DNA of 64,000 nucleotides from the NCBI RefSeq assembly GCF_964204865.1, contig NC_135257.1, positions 11,926,151 to 11,990,150 of the forward strand, given 5' to 3'. Below the pieces are notes generated by a model. The model made no database searches and had not been told where the DNA came from. It saw only the letters and a list, made by a program, of their open reading frames with translations. The DNA comes from Styela clava. Taxonomy: Eukaryota > Chordata > Ascidiacea > Stolidobranchia > Styelidae. Position 1 is the stretch's first letter; each line of letters opens with the position of its first letter. The translations under genes and the position numbers were made by a program. Of this stretch, positions 1 to 11,828 are shown in pieces.

Positions 1-3000
1 ACAGGGTAGAGTTTTCTATCCCTAAACTAATTAAACGGAGATACAAAACTAAATGCTATACAATATAATATTCTTGAGTTGAAACGCAGATGATAGGTGC
101 TTGGAGGCAATGGGTGTCTGGTATCGATGGTAAAAATCAAACAACATGGAAACACAATTGTACCTGTGTGTCTGTAAAATCATCATCAGAATCGTAGTTT
201 GTTGCAAGGGCGACACAATGATGAATTTTACCACTTGCCGTTGCAATAGCAATGACTGTGGGATTGTGATGAAGAACAAGTATCGAACAAGCATCAACAC
301 CATAATTGTCTTCTGCAGGGGGTTGCATAGTCAGAGGCCCATGCATTAACCCTTTTCTATACCTGTAATACAATAGTACAATGTAATGTTATTGTTAAAT
401 CATACAAATTGCCATGGTTGTGAGCATATTCAATTACCGGCATTTGCTCAGATCATCAATGTACATTTGTTAAAAACATCCATAGTCAGTTTTATCTGAA
501 TCACCCGAATTTATAATATTTGTTATAAAATTTCACAGCTAGTGTTAATAAATATGAGTCATTCGAATAAACTCATCTTGGAAAACATTTCAATCACAAG
601 CACTGCATAAAATAAACAATTTTGTTAACATTTCACCAAAAGCTCCTTTATTTGAAATAAAAATCAAGTTTTCCCATGAGCTTTCTATCCTATAAAATTT
701 ATCCTTAAACTTATCGAATTTTTTCACACAAGATTGTTAACCAAACCTGTTGTCAGTCACAGATGTTAATAACAATAGCACATCTCCATCGCCTTGTAAT
801 AAATATATAGGATAAAGAAGAACAGTAGGTGGTTCATCTTTGTCAGCTCGTCTGGCTTGTAAAATTTTCTTTCTTTTCTCTTGCACTTCCACAGGAGGAG
901 CAAATGAGAATGAAACCGCAGTCTCACCAATGGCAGAACTTATTGAGAATCTAGAGTCAAAAAAGAGCAATAAAAATATTCCATTGCAGTCTCAAAGAAG
1001 AGTCGTAAACTAATGTAGTTGTCACGATTTGTATCGAAAATGGCAGAATCAGTATTAGATCATCCACTAACAGAATGCTTCGATTAATGCAATCACAACT
1101 GATCGGGGATAAGCTGTAAATTATTAAGAACATTTCCAGATAGCACAACAACCTGACATCTTGGATACAATTCTTTAAATGGGGCTCCCAAAGTATGCGA
1201 ACCAAGATGGCAGACATCGGAATGTAATATGTGTACTAGGTTAGGGTTAGGCCATAATTTTAGGTATAAATACTACGGGAGGCTCTTGGCTAGTCTTCGA
1301 ACTGATAATAGGACTAAAATAAGGAAAATTGGGAAAAATCGCCTAACCCTAACCTGTTACCCATGTTACGTTCCGATGTCCGCCATCTTGGTTCGCACAC
1401 TTCGGGAGCACTCTTTAAATTGATATAAATTAAGTCATGTTTTTAGGTAAATTCAAAAAATGGGAGTATTATAAATTTATAAATCTTCTTAGAAAGCAAT
1501 AATTACAGAAAATGAGAATGAATTTAATATTTGTGCCAATAACTAATTGCTATAAATACAATAAAGTCAAAATAGGGAAAAAAGGATTCAAACTTACGCT
1601 GAAGAGACTAGAGAAAACCTAGAGGATCCGATGTTGCTGTGACCAAGTTTGTGAACTTGTGTGGGTGTTTGGTTATCTGCTGTGACATCATAAATGCGCA
1701 CTGTATTATCCGATAATAGCACAACAAGATGAGAGTGATTTGGAGATCCGGGATGCCATGAGGCTTGCCGCAACTGCACCATTATACATGTGGTGAAGAA
1801 CCTTTCAGCTACTGGGAAACATCTGCCGAAAGAGAAGATGAAAAAAGTACAGCTTGAAACTAGCAACGATCCAATACTGTTTCCAGTGTTTTTTGGTTAG
1901 ATAATTCTGTTTACAGAAGAAATTAAGTTAATCGAAAGCCGAAGGACTGCACTGAAAGGATATATATTATTTGGTGTACTTAACAATATATACCAACTCA
2001 GACACACAAATCTATTTTGTCCATTTTTCAAGTAATAATGTCACCTTAAAAGAAGATGGACATGTGGTAGATATGAGATGTAAAACAAGAAAATAGTTTC
2101 AACCATAATTTTTTGAAGTTCAGAAGCAATTGAAGACCTATAAAAACCAGGGCAAATAAAGACTATCTCTGGTAAGAAAAATTTCAGAAGTGTTTTACTT
2201 GCAAAACTGGGTGTAATTCTCCTCATCTGGATTTTTCCATTTCTGCGGCAAACACAAGACTGATATTCCTCTTGAACCAATCAGAGCTACATAAGTCCCA
2301 GATTCATTAAATTGAATGCTTCGTACTTCAAACATCGGTGGAGGTGAGCACGAGAATTTCTGGAAAAATCAGATAAAAAAAAAACACTTACCTGCAAGAA
2401 GTAATATCTCAACAAAGGTTTTGTAATTTGTGAAAATTAATAAATTAGTGCTTCGTAAGGAGTGGTTATAATATCATTGTTCTAAAATTAAGTGTGGTAG
2501 TTCAGTAGTTATTCATGTCGACAGTTCAGATTAATGAGTGAATAACTCAGAAGAATCAGGACAAGGAGAAAGCGGCAGCTTGTGAAAAGTAAAACCAGAG
2601 TATAAATAAAGTTTGAACGATCTAATGTTGTAAGAACATTGCATTGTCTTCCAATGTATTTTCAACATTACTCTTTTGTTTAGTACCGTATTATATTCAA
2701 AATTGGGTTACATGTTTATAATGTTACACATTCCATAGCAATGTACGAGAAAACCTTCAAGCCAAGTACCATACCTTGTAAATTCAGTAACCCGCTTGTA
2801 CCAATGTTATTTTTTTTGGACAGTTATAAAACTTTGGGCAAATGGTCAAAGAAAGCATATCAAGTAGGATTCAGTTGTTATGATCCATGATATTTTGAGA
2901 CACCCCTTTGAGCAGAGCACATGGTATGATCGACAGTCTCATTAAATAAACATCACAGTCAGAAAGTATTATATTTACCTGAACACCTGGCTCTTCAATA

Positions 3001-3188
3001 TCTAATGACATCCTCAAGTTGGTAACATAAAAGCAGCTCTCTTTATTACTCCATACATAGAGGAATCCATCTTGCACATGCATTAATTGGTCAGCTCTAT
3101 GTGATATGTTTTCAACTTCAGCATTTTCTTCAACCAATGTTTTGAAAATCGGATGATTCTCGATCACCTCTTTGAAGTCAGCACTCAT
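1..3188 (-). CDS. NUP88: Nucleoporin NUP88, 5' part (N-terminal beta-propeller), truncated by window edge
   Basis: Nup88 sits on the cytoplasmic face of the nuclear pore with Nup214 and helps anchor the export receptor CRM1. Five coding exons fit in phase on the minus strand: 3188-2979 (ATG, 70 codons), 2359-2199, 1822-1598, 950-747 and 362-164, about 333 residues. The last acceptor may instead be at 356, which is also in frame. Diagnostic stretches are SHLVVLLSDNTVRIYD, AIGETAVSFSFAP and GPLTMQPPAEDNYGVDAC, all close to vertebrate Nup88 propeller blades. The C-terminal coiled coil must lie to the left, beyond base 1; the intron starting at 163 is open at the edge. Intron 3 (951-1597) carries a MITE. 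The donor after exon 4 (GTTTGG) is weak. Identity is sure; exact exon ends are less so. Confidence 0.93.
1182..1411. mobile_element. MITE with ~70-bp terminal inverted repeats in NUP88 intron 3
   Basis: The left end GGGCTCCCAAAGTATGCGAA and the reverse complement of the right end (GTGCTCCCGAAGTGTGCGAA) match over about 70 bp, including AAGATGGC and a GTTAGGGTTAGGC stretch. A direct repeat TCTTTAAAT lies at or next to both ends (about 1172-1180 and 1412-1420), a likely target-site duplication. The ends resemble the elements at 14738, 27172 and 40250. No coding capacity. Confidence 0.8.
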
Positions 3189-3827
3189 GATTTCATATAA
3201 GAATTAGGAATATTAATTTAGACTGAAGAAATATAAAATATATCTGACAGGACAGTCAATTTTCAAAATAACAATGTTCGACAGAATTGGATCAGGGTTG
3301 ATAAAATAGCCTATATTGAGTATATAAGAAATCAGCAAATTAAGAATCATTATTTGGCATACAAAAATAAATAAATCTGAAGAAGTGTAGCAGAAGAAGT
3401 AAGAACTATGAACGACCAGGACCAAGTGATGAATTATGGCTAGAATTGAGCTTCTTAATGATGTATCATGTCCCAACATTTTTTAAAACAAATGATCTCT
3501 ATATTTTGTCATACACGTTGAAGACAATAAAACATCACACCACTGAGATATGCAAAATTATCTGTTTTACTTGCAGTTATGCAATATAACACTTGATGAC
3601 ACCACAACAATTTTGACCGGACCCAGTACACTAGATTCTGAAATCTGTAGTCAATTCAGAACTATGACAATTATTTATGACATGTTCATCAAATGGTACA
3701 ACGGTAGACAAGTTTAAAAACAGTCATGATAATCTAAAACAATTAAGATTTCAAATCTTTACATTTTATTTTGAATCATGCCTTGATATCAAAAAAAGAG
3801 ATCGTGGAACCCCAAACCATAGTAAAA
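3189..3827. other. Intergenic, NUP88 to CDPF1
   Basis: Contains the NUP88 upstream region and the short CDPF1 3' UTR. No exon-like segment or repeat was recognised. Confidence 0.6.
3765..3770 (-). promoter_or_regulatory. Poly(A) signal of CDPF1
   Basis: AATAAA on the minus strand (TTTATT on plus), 58 bases after the CDPF1 stop. Confidence 0.7.
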
Positions 3828-4166
3828 TCACTCATTCTTAATCCTCAGTTCTTCAGGTATGAACCCAGCATCATTTTCAATGCATGTAACACAAAAGCGT
3901 TTTTTATGAAACAGGCTACATTTATCATCGACACAAACAGTTGCATTGCAAAGAGAACAGTGACCTCCCAATACTAACACTTCTCTTGTCTGAACAAAAG
4001 GATTGTCCATTATATAGACCTCTTCATGGAAAGTGAGCTTTCTCACACGAGAAGGTCTTTTTCCAAAATAACGGTATGGAGCTTCTAGTCCACAAATAGA
4101 GCAAACAAAGCTAGGTAAGACTTTGTCAGTTTCCTTCTTTTGTTTAACATCCAATGATTCTTGCAT
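3828..4166 (-). CDS. CDPF1: Cysteine-rich DPF motif domain-containing protein 1, single exon
   Basis: A 112-residue uninterrupted ORF. The start is the ATG at 4166; the codon before it is GTG, so the frame could read longer, but the ATG is preferred. The DPF-type domain carries paired cysteines FVCSICGLEAPY, HCSLCNATVCV, DKCSLFHKKRFCVTC and the motif NPF where vertebrates have DPF (VYIMDNPF). Human CDPF1 is about 123 residues and has the same order of CxxC pairs; it probably binds zinc. Its molecular role is not established. It lies between NMD3 (551 bp downstream on the map) and NUP88 in the same orientation, and no intron interrupts it. Confident identification. Confidence 0.92.
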   Translation of the reverse strand: MQESLDVKQKKETDKVLPSFVCSICGLEAPYRYFGKRPSRVRKLTFHEEVYIMDNPFVQTREVLVLGGHCSLCNATVCVDDKCSLFHKKRFCVTCIENDAGFIPEELRIKNE

Positions 4167-4716
4167 CACATTACTGGAATTACGACTTAATTGTTCTATT
4201 TCAACAGTAAACTACTATATATATATTAATCCTGCATGAAACAATAACGGTCCATTACTCACAATTTAAACTTGACAGAAAGTTGAATACTAACAGACAT
4301 GATTTGGTGATCGACCAAACCGTTAATGGGGTCTAACAATATGCATATTCATTCAAGATCTTCTTTGAATCATTTTAAAACATGAAATTTAGAGAATGCA
4401 CCAAATTTTACTGATGTTTTCATTAAATCCACATAAATTGAGATGGAAATGGTGCCAAATTCTTATGGAACACACTTTTTAATACATTAGTAATTTTTTC
4501 AAGTGATTATGATCAGATCATTCCAAGTCAATATGAAAACAATAACTTTTATTATTTGGTAATGGATTTTGAATAATTTATGGTCAGCAACATAATTCTC
4601 TTGACATTCATAAAAACTGTTAAGAGTTTATTCAGTTCAAAATGACAATAATTTTTTCAACCAATAATGCAATTCCAATTAGACAGAATGTATCATGCTA
4701 TTTTATACCACAATGT
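4167..4716. other. Intergenic, CDPF1 to NMD3
   Basis: AT-rich spacer holding CDPF1 upstream sequence. No feature recognised apart from the NMD3 poly(A) signal at its right end. Confidence 0.6.
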
Positions 4717-4721
4717 TTATT
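4716..4721 (-). promoter_or_regulatory. AATAAA overlapping the NMD3 stop codon
   Basis: The minus strand reads GAA TAA A, so the hexamer AATAAA contains the stop TAA (4719-4717). If used, cleavage 10-30 bases on gives an extremely short 3' UTR. Confidence 0.6.
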
Positions 4722-6210
4722 CATTGCCAGCCATATCAACATCATCCTCAATAGTTAAATCCTCCAACATCTCCTGTAATGTAATCTTCGGCATGCTCTC
4801 ATCATCTGTATCAGTTGGTACATGAGAGCGATCAACATAAACATCCACATTTTTCCTGAATTCTTTATCTTCCTCTAAATCTTCCATAAATCCAACAAAA
4901 GATTCATCATCCGAAGCGGTATTTGTAGCCAGTCTTCGGAGTTTCCAATTTCTGCGGCGTCTTCTCCTCTGTTTGTCACCAAATACTTTTTTAACAAGTA
5001 TAACATCAGGTACATCTTGTTCCTTCATTTTATCCAATTCCACATTGCTCTGATTTGAATTTCTCAAATCGTATCCCAGAACCGTGTCACCAGGGTTTAA
5101 TAAATGACCAAGATGTGTGACAGTATGAACATAATCCTCATTTATTCCTAATTCGCTTGCTTTCACAACCCAACAATCTGCCAAAAGATGTTTGTGGGAT
5201 TTTGCACCCTCACCAGACTTTTGCTGTCTATTATGAATAGGTTCGATTTCCATTACTATATATTGTATGAGATTTTTAGAAGAACTACAGGAGTAAAAAG
5301 GGTTTCGCCAGTAAGCTGTTCCATTGACCTCGCATAACTGTAGTGTTTTGAAATCGATCAAATGAATACAATTTGTTACACGAATACAGAGAGCAAGTTG
5401 ATCCATATTTCCAAGTTGTTGAGCAAGCTTTTTAGGTAAACAGACAATATCATCCTTACAGACTGGAGGGATTTCAACAGAAAAAGTAGTTTTATAGTTA
5501 TAGGTACTTGTATGGACATCATGCGAAATTAACTGCTGTGCTGACTGGTAACGACAAGGCAACATGCTCATAAGAAAATCAGTAAATTTTCTGGCATCTT
5601 GTTTAGATGAATAGAAGAAATCAAGCCCATTTGGATTTTCAGATAGCTTCGTACATGTAGAGTGCATTTTATGTTTCAGAATAATTTGTTCCAAATAATA
5701 AAATGTCTTCTTATGCGTTGTCTTTTGTCTAGCTTGTACAACAGAATTCCAGAAATCTTTTGCTTCTATCCTATGGCAGTCATTGCACATATGATTATGA
5801 ATAACAAATTCGACGACAAAAGTTTGCTGTAAGAATGTGCCACCATCAACTTCTTTTTGAATAGCAATTTTAACTTTAATTCGTTTAGAATGGGGTTCAG
5901 TCCAAACAAATGCAGCATCCACCAAACGTACTTTTGACAGCGTTGACTTGAGCCGTTTTAAACAAATTGCGAGTAGTTCTCGCGATTCAAGAGCTGCCTT
6001 TGTCCAAGCATTGGGAGGAGAATGATATCTTTCACAATTCCTGCACATTAGCAAATTTCCAGACTTTGGTATACCATCAGTAATATCAACACGAGAACGA
6101 AGGCAGTCGACACATGTATTACTTGGATTGGGTTGTATAGGAATGCCGCAATCACAACACAATATTGTGTCCATTGTTTGGGTTGAGGGCATTTCACTCA
6201 TTGTTTCCAT
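4717..6210 (-). CDS. NMD3: 60S ribosomal export protein NMD3, intronless
   Basis: NMD3 binds the late pre-60S subunit in the nucleus and acts as the adaptor through which CRM1 exports it. The ORF is continuous, 497 residues from ATG 6210 (METMSEM..., like the vertebrate start), versus 503 in human. The N-terminal zinc region has CxxC pairs (LCCDCGIPI, TCVDCLRS, LMCRNC, MCNDC). Conserved blocks follow: ALESRELLAICLK, KVRLVDAAFVWTEPHSKR, KTTHKKTFYYLEQ, GLDFFYSSKQ, THLGHLLNPGDTVLGYDL. Near the C terminus are a basic RRRRRRNWKLRRLA stretch (NLS-like) and an acidic leucine-rich tail (LQEMLEDLTIEDDVDM), suited to the nuclear export signal. There is no intron, unlike the multi-exon vertebrate gene. 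It shares orientation with CDPF1 and NUP88. Confidence 0.97.
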   Translation of the reverse strand: METMSEMPSTQTMDTILCCDCGIPIQPNPSNTCVDCLRSRVDITDGIPKSGNLLMCRNCERYHSPPNAWTKAALESRELLAICLKRLKSTLSKVRLVDAAFVWTEPHSKRIKVKIAIQKEVDGGTFLQQTFVVEFVIHNHMCNDCHRIEAKDFWNSVVQARQKTTHKKTFYYLEQIILKHKMHSTCTKLSENPNGLDFFYSSKQDARKFTDFLMSMLPCRYQSAQQLISHDVHTSTYNYKTTFSVEIPPVCKDDIVCLPKKLAQQLGNMDQLALCIRVTNCIHLIDFKTLQLCEVNGTAYWRNPFYSCSSSKNLIQYIVMEIEPIHNRQQKSGEGAKSHKHLLADCWVVKASELGINEDYVHTVTHLGHLLNPGDTVLGYDLRNSNQSNVELDKMKEQDVPDVILVKKVFGDKQRRRRRRNWKLRRLATNTASDDESFVGFMEDLEEDKEFRKNVDVYVDRSHVPTDTDDESMPKITLQEMLEDLTIEDDVDMAGNE

Positions 6211-9200
6211 TTTCAGGTTCAAATTAAATTACTTATATTTGATCATGTGTGATTCCTAAAGAAAATGTGTTACTGGTAATTCAGATAATAGATATTGCCA
6301 GGAATGACTAAAAGTCTACGGAATATTTCAAAAATAATATTTTCAAATACATATATTATTTCCTACCTCTCACTATATATTTTCTAAATCATGCCCAACA
6401 ATTTACATGTTTATAAACTTGAGATGTGCATACATATGTAAATATGTCAGACTTCGGTAAGATTAAGTTCATACATAATAACTTCAAGTCAATAAGAAGT
6501 TCAATTAAAAATTTAAATTTATTTACAAATATTAGTACATATCTCATCTACTCCCTAATTAGGTTTAGTCTGCTAAATTTTTTGGTTAATATTACACCAA
6601 AACCAGAAAACCATATGAGAATGTACAAAATAAAAGTTGCTTCAAAAACAAACACCACTAACAAACATCATCCATGTGAAATGAACACATAGTAAAATAG
6701 TGTTCAAAGGAATTATCTGTCATAGCCTAACTGCAGAACTGCATTAGCTGGGTTACAACAGGTCATTACTTTTTACAGTTTTATAGCACTGCGTTGGACC
6801 TAAAATTAAACAAACTTACAGACATACTGTTACTATACCATTATACCAAAAAACACATTAACATTATTATGCATATAATTAGAAAATGCATGCATTTTTT
6901 TTTCTTCAAATGGATCCACAATGTAGATTATTCAATAAGTAAATAATATATAAATTAAATATATGTTAAGACATCTTGTGTACTAAAAGTGAAGAAACAT
7001 ATATATCAGTAATATCAAGATAATTCCATCAGATGTAATATTCCATATAATCCAGGGAGTTCCAATAATTCATTCGTTGATTTCGTAATACAAATTACAT
7101 CGTTTATTTTTAATTATTTAGCATAAAAAAACTTAATTTTAGAATCCGTCACAATTTATTACATATCATGGCAAGTTCTTTTATATAACAAAATTCCTTT
7201 CTCCCTTTTTCTATATTTCTTCTCATTATAAGTGAGTTCCTAATTTTCATACCGTAATAACATTATTTATGCTTAGGTTATGATTTTGAAATATCACAGC
7301 ATTACACTCCAACCAAATTTTATATCTTGCTGTACAAAATAACAATATATTAGAGTTACGTTGTATAATGGATAAATTTGAATAACAGTGATCATTTAAG
7401 TCCAATAAAATGCAAGTTTTATAAATATTTTTCATCACACAGTTTCTCATTTTTAATGCCACAGAAAAGATATAATCATAGACATTCTGTTTAAAAACAA
7501 TTCCAAAACAAATGAGACACAAATTCAGAATCTTATTTACATAACACACAAATATTATCCCCAGAAATATGTCTTATTCTTGGCTTAACTTTGATTGATA
7601 AAATGTCCCACATTAATTTATAATTGAAAATCTTTACATTATTGGCCAAAATTTTAGAATGTATATTTGAACAAGCCCCTATAAAATTACCATCTCTCAA
7701 AAAAACAATTCTATCTTCACCCTTCGAATTATTAACAATTTTATTACCGTATATAAATGTCTATGCTTTTCTTGAATTAAATCAGTTTCAGTGATGTTGT
7801 ACCGTAAAAGCAGGTAACTTCCGATGGTTTGTAACTTCGGATGAAATTTTTAATCGTCTATATCTTGACTAAATTACTTCATCTTGTGCTTCTGGCAGTT
7901 CTATGGAGAGTCCTTATATATCTAAATCTGATATCGAATGGAATCGCTCAATAATATTTATTTTTTTACACAAAAAAACACATTTTAGCCAGAATGTTGA
8001 TTATAGTTCCATAGTATTTCTGAGAGAAAAAACATGGGATACACTATTATTAATAGGCAATTTGAAATATATCTTAATAGAGCACATTTTTCAGCCACCC
8101 TAACAAACAAGCCATGTGTTATTTGTAAATTGGACCCCATGTTTCAGTCGGTCTGTACTGTACTACAGTATTGATATTCAAACAATTTTCTTATTTCCAC
8201 TTTTTATGGATTGATTAATTTGATTTATTATCAAATCATGACATATAAAAACTTCATGCCGAGTCATTGTGAACGGCAATTTTGACGTGAATTTTTGTCT
8301 ATTACCGGTACCGGTACCGTATTTTCTAATTCTACATAAGAGGGATAAGTTTGACATCGGGTGTGATTACCAAATTACTTATCTATGGTTATCGATATCC
8401 GTCACTACAATTTTTAACCAATCGTTAAAAATTAAACTCTCGTTTGTGGGTCAACTAAACATGACCGGCGAGTCCACGTTAATTAAACACGCCTCCCTGC
8501 CAGACTCTGTTTGCCACTGTCTAACTTTTCCTCGGTGATTGGACAATATTTTATGGGCGCGTCTCTTACGGAGAACCTGATTGGATGATATCATTGATGA
8601 TTTAGTCAACCGGTTGCGAAATCGCTAAAGTATACGTGATGCTTGGAAATTCGAATGCAGCATAGTTACATCATAATGTTCAACCTACGATGATCAAATG
8701 CTGTCCTGTGTCAGTGTTGTTGTTATCTAAACAAAATTCGGTTTATGCGTTCGTTTTACATAGAGCAGAAAAGGTTCCAGATTTAGACTGCTCGCAGTAA
8801 TTTGATGATTTACGAGACCGTTGATTGTGAATTCAAATGCTACGATACGGTACGTAATTCAGTAATTAGTTAAGTGATTAGTGTAGCACCAGAGCTTTAT
8901 CCCTAACGTATATTCATCCACAATCTGGGAATTCTATTGCCATAAACAGTTGAAGAGTTAACTTTTGATAACTGTGAGTGTGTTAGTCAAAGTGTCAAGA
9001 TTGTATATGCCTACTGCAGTACTGACATACACACATTAGTATTAATTTTTTCCGACCCCATAATCAGCATAAAAGGCGGGGATATAATTGATAACAAATA
9101 AATACAGAAATAGAATTAGGAGAGCAATGAAAACCTTAAGTCTGCAAGTGTCAGGGTTTTGCCAAAATGAAATGTCATGCATGTTCACTCATCTAAAATT

Positions 9201-9720
9201 ATCAAATAAATTTACACACACACATTCCCATGCACAACCACAGAGTAATAACTCACAATGGAGTTAGGAAATCAGGAAAAACTTAAAATAAATCACATAA
9301 AAATTATTTGCCATGCCATATTAATAATTTTATAACAGTTGCTAAATTGAATATCGATTTTGTAAATAAGAGTGATTAATAAATAAAATATTTATAAATG
9401 AAATGTTGTCACGATATTATATTTGAGTCAAATGCGAAATTGTCCAATCAAAGTTGAGTGCATGAGCATGAGAAGGTGGGCAGGACCACTTTCAGACTTC
9501 ATTTGAATTTGTGGCCAATCAAATATTGCTGTCTTGGGAATAATTTATCATACTGGAATAAGCTTACATAAATCATGAATTCGTGTAGGGTAAAGCCAAA
9601 TCAAATCTAATTACTAAATTATGATCTATTCAATTACACATTTTTCCATTTAGCTTTAAAGTACTTTTCTAACTCTTTAGCTATCGGTGCAATAGCTGCT
9701 AGTTAATAAATACAGAAGCA
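6211..9720. promoter_or_regulatory. Divergent intergenic region between NMD3 and FBP
   Basis: 3.5 kb between two head-to-head genes. No coding exon recognised; the short ORFs here look random and AT-rich. At 8304-8320 there are three TACCGG-type repeats. CCAAT boxes occur as ATTGG at 8538-8542 and 8580-8584, and as CCAAT at 9444-9448 and 9515-9519, the last two about 275 and 205 bp before the FBP ATG. A TTTAG at about 9676-9680 could be a 5' UTR splice acceptor. Base composition rises in GC around 8440-8600. Confidence 0.45.
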
Positions 9721-11659
9721 ATGTCAACTGAAACGCAATTGGACACAGATCCTTGTATTCTGACAAGGCATATAAATGAAAGTGGTAGAAAAGCTGGCGG
9801 AACTGGTGAATTGTCACAATTATTGAATAGCATTTGTACTGCTGTGAAAGCTATCTCTGCAGCTGTAAGAAGGGCTGGAATTGCAAACTTGTAAGTATTG
9901 GTATTTCTGTGTTTTCAAGAATTCTTATGTATTTGTAAACAGATGAACTTGTGATAAGTAAAATTTCATGTCCTTGTATTTCACAGATATGGCATATCAG
10001 GTACGGAAAATGCAACTGGTGATCAACAGAAAAAGCTCGATGTACTTGCTAATGATTTGATGGTGAATTTGCTCAGGTCATCTTACAGTACATGTCTGAT
10101 GGTCTCCGAGGAAAACGATAATGTGGTTGAAGTTGATTTAAAAAAGCATGTAAGGACTGAAATTTATGACCTTGCCTACTGTTTCTGAAAACTAGATTAA
10201 TACTACCAAAGTATAAATTTTAATCAACATCTTTTCACAGGGAAAATATATTGTGACATTTGATCCTCTGGATGGCTCATCAAATATAGATTGCCTGGTA
10301 TCCATCGGAACAATATTTGGTATATTTAAAAAGGTGAGTAGAACAAGATTTATATTTTGGTCGGAGGATAATATCAAAGTGGTTTGGAAGACTTATGGTT
10401 ATGTGACATTATAATAATAATGAATATGTTCAGTTCATCAAGTAATGAGAGTAACAACCCCAATCAACAGGTATTCTCAAGCTTCTGGTGTTACGGAGCC
10501 CTTGCAGTGGTTGAGTAGTATTAACGGAGCCCCGCAATTAATTTATAAGAACGCGTTTTTATTTACTGATTAATGTCCCTGAGTAAACAAAAATTACTTT
10601 ATTTGATGATTCTGATGTACTTACTGCTTTGTATTTGAAAAATATTCAGTATTTTAATAATCAAATGAATAGCTTGCATAGCCCCAAGTTTTCTCTTACG
10701 GAGTACTTTGAGAACCTATGGTCAATAATACTGTGTAAACTATTCCCATTTCTTAATTTGCTTTTAGGCTTCTGATGGACCACCTACTGCCGCTGATGCT
10801 CTTCAGCCTGGAAATAATTTGGTGGCAGCTGGTTATGCACTTTATGGAAGTGCTACTGTCATTGTGATTGCAACAGAGCTATCAGTGGACATGTTCATGT
10901 TGGATCCTGTAAGATTCGTACAATTTGATCATCTTGTGTGTTTGTTTAAAACTCTTGACTGTAGTGTTTGGTAAGGTGTGCCATGAAATGGGTATTTACT
11001 TTTTCAATATATTAGGTTGAAAACACATGCAAAACTGATTTTCTGTTTTAATTTAGAGTATTGGTGAATTCATATTAACACAGAAAGATATCAAAATCAA
11101 AAAGAAAGGAAAATATTTCAGCATCAATGAAGGATATACGAAGTACTGGGATCCTGCTATAAAGGAATATGTTGACAGGAAGAAGTTTCCACAGGTAACA
11201 ATTTTTATTATGTTATAAATTATGACTTTTTCATCAAAGTATTATAACTATTTGCTTACTTACAGGATGGTGGTAAACCGTACAATGCTCGCTACATTGG
11301 TTCAATGGTAGCAGATGTACACAGGACTCTGGTTTATGGTGGCGTATTTGCTTATCCAGCACACAGCCAGAGCCCAAACGGAAAGGTAATATTTACAATT
11401 GAGATTTACATACTCTGTTTCAGCTCTTTTATATGTTGTGTGTGCTTTTCAGCTACGTCTTCTGTATGAGGCTGGACCCATGGCTTATGTACTGGAGAGA
11501 GCTGGTGGAAAGGCAACTACTGGACACCAACGTATTATGGATATAGTCCCAGAAAACATTCATCAAAGAGTCCCAGTTTTCTTGGGGTCACCTGATGACG
11601 TTGATGAATACTTGGAAATTGTGAAAAAACACAAAAATTATGTCGCTAATGAAAAATAA
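9721..11659 (+). CDS. FBP1: Fructose-1,6-bisphosphatase
   Basis: Gluconeogenic enzyme hydrolysing fructose 1,6-bisphosphate to fructose 6-phosphate, cytosolic, homotetrameric in animals. Seven exons in phase: 9721-9890, 9987-10149, 10241-10333, 10768-10908, 11057-11194, 11266-11385 and 11453-11659, giving 343 residues (human FBP1 338). Visible motifs are the N-terminal AMP-site helices ([25 protein letters not shown]), the metal site [26 protein letters not shown], and the sugar-phosphatase signature [13 protein letters not shown]. Key Asp and Glu residues of the metal site are present. The ATG is preceded by stops in the leader. Whether it corresponds to vertebrate FBP1 or FBP2 cannot be decided, as tunicates split before that duplication. 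Tail-to-tail with AAAS. Confidence 0.97.
10468..10724. mobile_element. Possible hAT-like MITE remnant in FBP intron 3
   Basis: CAGGTATTCTCAAG near 10469 is inverted at TTTGAGAACCTATG near 10720, with TTACGGAG words at both sides. No clear target duplication. Confidence 0.35.
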
Positions 11660-11822
11660 TCTCTAATTTCTCTTTACCTCTACAAACCTGACATGATATG
11701 TGATAGTAGCATAGTTTCATATAATGGTAAAACAGGAGTGAATATTTGCCTTGAATAGTGCCTTAATTTCATTCAAGCAGTAATTGTGCGCTTATGACTT
11801 ATATATTTCTTATTAACCATTC

Positions 11823-11828
11823 AATAAA
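11823..11828 (+). promoter_or_regulatory. Poly(A) signal of FBP
   Basis: AATAAA 164 bases after the FBP stop codon. Confidence 0.75.

Noticed and set aside
1225-1360. TTAGGGTTAGG / CCTAACCCTAACC as interstitial telomeric sequence
   Set aside because: The words are at most two units and recur inside the same MITE family, so they belong to the transposon ends.
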